Shown here: one piece after another, positions 60,208 to 64,000 of the stretch
How positions within the stretch are numbered: position 1 is the first letter of the stretch
Layout: every line of letters starts with the position of its first letter
Origin: an uncultured Roseobacter sp.
GTDB lineage: Bacteria; Pseudomonadota; Alphaproteobacteria; Rhodobacterales; Rhodobacteraceae
DNA: 64,000 nucleotides
Assembly: GCF_947488185.1 (NCBI RefSeq)
Contig: NZ_CANKYM010000002.1
Location: 806,001 to 870,000 of the forward strand
Direction of reading: 5' to 3'
Notes under the pieces: generated by a model
Told to the model about the DNA's origin: nothing
The model's database searches: none
What the model saw: the letters and a program-made list of their open reading frames with translations, nothing else
Translations under genes and position numbers: made by a program

Positions 60208-61607
60208 TTTCCGACCGCGTCCCAGTAGTTGGCAAAAATCTCCTCGGGCGCGGGTTCATGGCCGGAGATTTCACGCACGATTTTCGTGCTCTGCATGAAA
60301 TGCTTCCAATGCAGATTCGTGTCGATGGAATTGCCACCCCAGGATCCGCACCCCATGGAGAGCGAAAACGGCATGCCGTTGGTAAAGGACCCGCCCGTGG
60401 CAAAGGTATGCGCCTGATTGACGATGACTCGGCTGGTCGGGATCGCGGTGGCGAGGGCCATGGGCCTGTCCGCCACGGTTGTGTGAATGCCCACCGAATG
60501 GCCCAGCCCCTGATGCAGCTGTATCTCTCGGGTGATCCGCACCGCGTCCTCGAAATCGCGGGCCCGGTAGACCGTCAGCACACGGCTGAGCTTTTCGCCC
60601 GATAGCGGATGGTCCGGCCCGATGCCGGTGGTTTCAACGGCAAGGTATTCGGTGCCCTCCGGCACCTCATCCGTTAGCCCAAGGGCCGCGATCATCTGGT
60701 CCGCATCCCGCGCGATGGCCTGCGGGTTCAGGTGGCCCTTGACCCAAAGCCGGTCGGTGACCTTTGTCTCATCGCGGATCAGCGCGCCGCCGGTCCGCGC
60801 CATCTCTGCCACGAAGGCGTCGTAGACCGCGTCGACAATTACCACCGCATTTTCTGACGAGCAGGAGGTGGCGTTGTCGAAGGTCTTGGAGGCGCAGATT
60901 TTATCGGCGGCAGCGGCCAGATCGGCGGTTTCATCCACGATCACGGCCACGTTCCCCGCACCAACCGCGAGGGCCGGAGTGCCCGAGGTATAGGCGCGTT
61001 TCACATTGTTCTGGCTGCCGGTCACAACAATCAGGTCGGAGATTTCCAGCAGGCGCTGGGTCTTTTCCTTGGAGCCCCGTCCGGGGATCATCTGCACCAG
61101 ATCACGGTCGATCCCGGATTTGTCGAATTCCGCATGGATGTAGCCCAGCAACGCCTCGCAGGTCGCCACGCCTTTGGGAGAGGGCGAGACGACAATCGCA
61201 TTGCCGCATTTCAGGGCGTTAATGATGTTATTGGCCGGTGTCGCACCGGGGTTGGTGGAGGGGACAACGGCCCCGATCACCCCGATGGGGCGGGCAATTT
61301 CGGTGATGCCGGTGGCCGGATCATCGCGGATCACGCCAAAGGTCTGGGCCGTGGCGATGTCGCGCAGCAGGCCCAGCGTCTTGCGGTGGTTCTTGGTGAT
61401 CTTGTCGGGCACATTGCCCAGCCCGGTTGTCGCCACCGCCAGTTCCGCCAGATGGCGGTTGCGCGCAGGCTCCATGATGGCCCAGCCCGCCGCAAGGGCG
61501 GCACGATCATAGAGCGCTTGCGATCCGCCTGCCTCGAAACGGGCCTGCGCGGCGCGGGCCGTGGCAACGATGGTATCCACCTCGGCAAGATCATCATGGG
61601 CATTCAT
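60204..61607 (-). CDS. Acylating aldehyde dehydrogenase, SauS-like
   Basis: A 467-residue CoA-dependent aldehyde dehydrogenase of the AdhE/EutE-like branch. The catalytic cysteine is C249 in TFDNATSCSSENAVV, and VIGAVVPSTNPGATPANNII and IVVSPSPKGVATCEALL are typical of acylating enzymes. It would reduce an acyl-CoA to the aldehyde, or the reverse. In a sulfoacetate pathway it yields sulfoacetaldehyde for Xsc, which is not in the window. The start at 61607 follows AAGGACA; a longer frame to 61709 has no resemblance. It lies between the TTT genes and the ligase. Confidence 0.85.
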   Translation of the reverse strand: MNAHDDLAEVDTIVATARAAQARFEAGGSQALYDRAALAAGWAIMEPARNRHLAELAVATTGLGNVPDKITKNHRKTLGLLRDIATAQTFGVIRDDPATGITEIARPIGVIGAVVPSTNPGATPANNIINALKCGNAIVVSPSPKGVATCEALLGYIHAEFDKSGIDRDLVQMIPGRGSKEKTQRLLEISDLIVVTGSQNNVKRAYTSGTPALAVGAGNVAVIVDETADLAAAADKICASKTFDNATSCSSENAVVIVDAVYDAFVAEMARTGGALIRDETKVTDRLWVKGHLNPQAIARDADQMIAALGLTDEVPEGTEYLAVETTGIGPDHPLSGEKLSRVLTVYRARDFEDAVRITREIQLHQGLGHSVGIHTTVADRPMALATAIPTSRVIVNQAHTFATGGSFTNGMPFSLSMGCGSWGGNSIDTNLHWKHFMQSTKIVREISGHEPAPEEIFANYWDAVGK

Positions 61608-61660
61608 GTCACGTGTCCTTATGTGTCGGCGGGGCGGCATTTGCGCCCCGCCTCGCGATT

Positions 61661-62629
61661 TCAGAGGCCTGCAAGCAGCTCCTTGAGGGTTTCTTCCCGC
61701 GCGGCCCACATGTCCAGCACTTCGTCACGGGTCATGATATGCATCGGCGAGCCGCCTGCCTGCATCTTGCCCGCCACGCGCTTGTTCTCGAACATGGCGG
61801 GGACGGTCGCGGCCAGTTTGTCGATTACCCCCTGCGGCGTGCCTTTGGGCACCATGATGCCGCGGAAGTTGACGGAGGAGTTATCCACGTCCAGGCCCGC
61901 TTCGCGCATCGTGGGCACATCGGGCAGGAAATCGTTCCGCTCCAGATCCGCCACAGCAAGGATCTTCACATTCCCAGCCTCGCGTGCACGGAAGGCGTCA
62001 GAGAGGTTGTTGATGCCCGCCATGACATCGCCCGCGATCACGGCTTTCATCGCTGCCGCCCCGCCGCCCTTGGTGGGGATATAGGCCATCTTCATCTCGC
62101 CCGCCTTTTCCATCTGCAGGGCGGCAATGTGGTGGCCCACAAAAAGTCCCGCGCCGGAGGTGGTCAGTTTGCCGGGGTTGGCCTTGGCGAATTCAACCAC
62201 GTCCTGCAGCGTGTTGAATTCCGACTCCGCGCCGACAACCAGCACCGCAGGATCGGCACCCCAGTTGGCAATGGGCTCAAAGCTGTCGCGGGAGTATTCA
62301 ACCCCGCCCTTGATCGACTGCGCGATGAAATGTGGGATGTTATAGGCCCCCAGCGTGTAGCCATCGGCTTCTGCCTGACCCGCCAGCCAGTTCCAGCCCA
62401 CGCGGCCCCCGGCGCCGGGCTTGTTGATGATCGCGATGGGCATGCCCAGGGCGTCCTCGTTCCCGGCGGTCATTGTCACGATGCGTGCCTGGAAATCGGT
62501 GGCCCCGCCCGCGCCGTAGCTCACCATCATCATGATCGGTCGTTCGGGATAGTTCGCGTGGCCGTCGGCCAGCGCACCCGTGGTGATGGAGGCCAGTGCA
62601 ATGGCCGCTCCTGTTATCAGTTTTTTCAT
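61661..62629 (-). CDS. Tripartite tricarboxylate transporter substrate-binding protein (TctC family), second copy
   Basis: A 322-residue periplasmic binding protein with a conventional signal peptide (MKKLITGAAIALASITTGAL, cleavage after ADG). The mature part begins NYPERPIMMMVSYGAGGATD and contains MVPKGTPQGVIDKLAATVPA, typical of TctC. It is upstream of the acylating dehydrogenase in the same operon and should bind the acid that is activated. The ATG at 62629 follows GGGAGGAA. It differs clearly from the copy at 56608, so the two systems probably have different substrates. Confidence 0.9.
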   Translation of the reverse strand: MKKLITGAAIALASITTGALADGHANYPERPIMMMVSYGAGGATDFQARIVTMTAGNEDALGMPIAIINKPGAGGRVGWNWLAGQAEADGYTLGAYNIPHFIAQSIKGGVEYSRDSFEPIANWGADPAVLVVGAESEFNTLQDVVEFAKANPGKLTTSGAGLFVGHHIAALQMEKAGEMKMAYIPTKGGGAAAMKAVIAGDVMAGINNLSDAFRAREAGNVKILAVADLERNDFLPDVPTMREAGLDVDNSSVNFRGIMVPKGTPQGVIDKLAATVPAMFENKRVAGKMQAGGSPMHIMTRDEVLDMWAAREETLKELLAGL

Positions 62630-62672
62630 GTGTAGTTCCTCCCTAGGATATGAGCTCTGCCGCTGTTGCGGT

Positions 62673-63143
62673 TCAGAAAAAGACCTCTCGCGGTGTGTAC
62701 ACGGTCAGAAGTTTTGCGAAGAGGCCGTAGATGACGACCATGAAGATGGCCGTGATGAGGATGCGCCTGAGCCATGATCTGACCGCGTGGTGCGGTGCGG
62801 GATCATAGAGGCTTAGCAGGATGAAAAAGGCGAGGGTGGTCGCAGTGTAGAAGCCAAGGCCCTTGGCCGCCCAGAAGATGTAGATCAGGGCGATGATCAG
62901 ACCGGGCAGCAGGTTGGTGAACTGACGCACGGAAATGCCGCCCCCCACCTTGGTCCAGCCGAGGCAGGCCTTGGCAAAGGTCCAGAGCGCCAGCACCACG
63001 AAGACAGAGGAGATCAGGCGTGGAAACAGAAACGCTTCAGACGGTTGTTGGGTGTAGCTGACAAAGGCCACCCAGATGCCGACGGCGGCCACGATGCCGG
63101 ACCCGATGATATGTTGCAGGCGGGGGAGAGACGAGGTGCTCAT
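62673..63143 (-). CDS. Tripartite tricarboxylate transporter small permease (TctB family), second copy
   Basis: A 156-residue protein with four hydrophobic helices (IIGSGIVAAVGIWVAFVS; LISSVFVVLALWTFAKA; LLPGLIIALIYIFWAAKGLG; a C-terminal ILITAIFMVVIYGLFAKLL). It overlaps the tctA-like gene upstream by four bases and lies 43 bases before the binding-protein gene. The layout is the standard TctA-TctB-TctC order in the direction of transcription. Confidence 0.85.
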   Translation of the reverse strand: MSTSSLPRLQHIIGSGIVAAVGIWVAFVSYTQQPSEAFLFPRLISSVFVVLALWTFAKACLGWTKVGGGISVRQFTNLLPGLIIALIYIFWAAKGLGFYTATTLAFFILLSLYDPAPHHAVRSWLRRILITAIFMVVIYGLFAKLLTVYTPREVFF

Positions 63144-64000
63144 GCCATGATCTCCTCTTTCGAGGTGTAGCGGCGCGACCGCAGTTCCATATAGGCGGAA
63201 TAGAAGATGGAGGCGATGACCACGGCGATCAGGAACAGGTTCAGCCCGCCGCCGAGGAAATAGGCGCTCATGCCGTCAGTGGCATTGGCGATCATGGATC
63301 CTTGGATGAAGTTCGCCTCGGCAATGGGCCCGAGGATCAAACCAAGCACCAGCGGGGCGGCGGAAAAGCCGAAACGTTCGAGGAAATACATCATCACCCC
63401 CAGGGTCGCCATGACATAGACGTCACCCATGGAGGATTGCACCGAATAGCTGCCAAAGACCGCGAGCCCCAGCACCACGGCGGCCATGACTGATTGCGGC
63501 ACCTGCGCGACCTTCGCGGCAAGACCGGCGACGTAGAGCCCAAAGAGGCACATCAGCACCTGACCGATCAGCATGGAGTTGATGAAAGTCCATGCGACAT
63601 CCGGATGATTGTCAAAGAGATCAGTGCCGGGGAAAATACCGTGGATCAGCAAACCGCCCAGCAACACCGCCGCTGTGGGGGAGCCGGGAATGGACAGGGT
63701 GAGCAGCGGCACCAGCGACGGGCCGACCATGGCGTTATTGGCGCTTTCGGCGGCGATCACGCCTTCGGAGTGACCGGTGCCGAATTTGTCACGTTCGGGG
63801 CTGAATTTCTTGGCCTGATCATAGGCGACAAGCCCCGCGATCTGGCCGCCGACACCGGGGATCAGGCCGATGATCGAGCCCGACGCGGTGCCGATGCCCA
63901 TGGCGCGCTTGTTGCGCAGAAGCTCGCGGATCGCGCCGCCGATGGGGTGTTTCTGAACTTTGATTACCTCGGCGCCATCGTTGTGACGGCCTTTGGCGAA
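63140..64000 (-). CDS. Tripartite tricarboxylate transporter large permease (TctA family), 5' end cut by window
   Basis: The open frame continues without a stop from 63140 to the right edge (287 codons visible), so the ATG at 63901 is internal. The visible part begins in a cytoplasmic loop (HPIGGAIRELLRNKRAMGIG) and contains GLIPGVGGQIAGLVAYDQAK, EGVIAAESANNAMVGPSLVP and LSIPGSPTAAVLLGGLLIHG, which are TctA hallmarks. It is the first visible gene of the operon tctA-tctB-tctC-dehydrogenase-ligase. The N-terminal part and any further genes lie beyond the window. Confidence 0.9.
   Translation of the reverse strand, partial: FAKGRHNDGAEVIKVQKHPIGGAIRELLRNKRAMGIGTASGSIIGLIPGVGGQIAGLVAYDQAKKFSPERDKFGTGHSEGVIAAESANNAMVGPSLVPLLTLSIPGSPTAAVLLGGLLIHGIFPGTDLFDNHPDVAWTFINSMLIGQVLMCLFGLYVAGLAAKVAQVPQSVMAAVVLGLAVFGSYSVQSSMGDVYVMATLGVMMYFLERFGFSAAPLVLGLILGPIAEANFIQGSMIANATDGMSAYFLGGGLNLFLIAVVIASIFYSAYMELRSRRYTSKEEIMA

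Overview
The window reads as a GC-rich chromosomal segment of an alphaproteobacterium, most likely a marine Rhodobacteraceae (Roseobacter-type) heterotroph. The support is a GapR/DUF2312 protein, two regulators of the ScfR (short-chain fatty acyl) type, a PutP-like sensor kinase, several tripartite tricarboxylate transporters (TTT), an MttB-family methyltransferase and many small catabolic operons with their own regulators. No rRNA, tRNA, CRISPR array, prophage or insertion sequence was recognised. Genus-level assignment is inference.

Layout. 1-9.5 kb: the cut end of an ABC transporter binding-protein gene divergent from an ScfR-like regulator; a response regulator / small membrane protein / SSS-type histidine kinase operon; a FliM/FliN-like protein with a DLP-repeat tail; a DUF442 phosphatase-like plus metallo-beta-lactamase pair suggestive of sulfide/persulfide handling; gapR. 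9.5-19.7 kb: an NTF2-like protein, an NmrA-like reductase, D-cysteine desulfhydrase, then a tight GntR-controlled operon (DapA-like lyase, aldehyde dehydrogenase, non-pyrrolysine MttB-like protein, FAD oxidoreductase), then an HxlR regulator divergent from a second NmrA-like protein. 19.7-25.6 kb: a serine-cycle operon (sgaA-mclA-mtkA-mtkB) divergent from a second ScfR-family regulator. 25.7-29.4 kb: response regulator, bacteriophytochrome with HWE kinase and receiver, and biliverdin-forming heme oxygenase. 29.6-38.3 kb: old yellow enzyme, epimerase, a degenerate RTX protein, a large winged-helix/cyclase-like/ATPase/TPR regulator, LysR, GFA protein.

38.4-44.8 kb: a LacI regulator divergent from a ugpBAEC glycerol-3-phosphate-type ABC operon that ends in an endonuclease/exonuclease/phosphatase-fold protein. 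44.9-48.2 kb: a TetR regulator with a palindromic operator divergent from a two-subunit IorAB-type molybdenum hydroxylase. 48.5-53.4 kb: a secreted serine hydrolase fused to RTX repeats, a histidine phosphatase, a membrane-bound AraC regulator and an alpha/beta hydrolase. 53.4-64 kb: two TTT gene sets. One is joined to a CaiB/BaiF CoA-transferase with a divergent LysR gene. The other is joined to an acylating aldehyde dehydrogenase and an AMP-forming acyl-CoA ligase resembling the sulfoacetate pair SauS/SauT.

The segment is a string of substrate-specific catabolic modules, each with a regulator and often a visible palindromic operator. The most interesting are the MttB-like operon, which could join quaternary-amine demethylation to a hydroxyproline-type pathway; the serine-cycle operon under an ScfR-type regulator; the SauS/SauT pair joined to a TTT importer; and the ugp operon ending in an EEP-fold phosphodiesterase.
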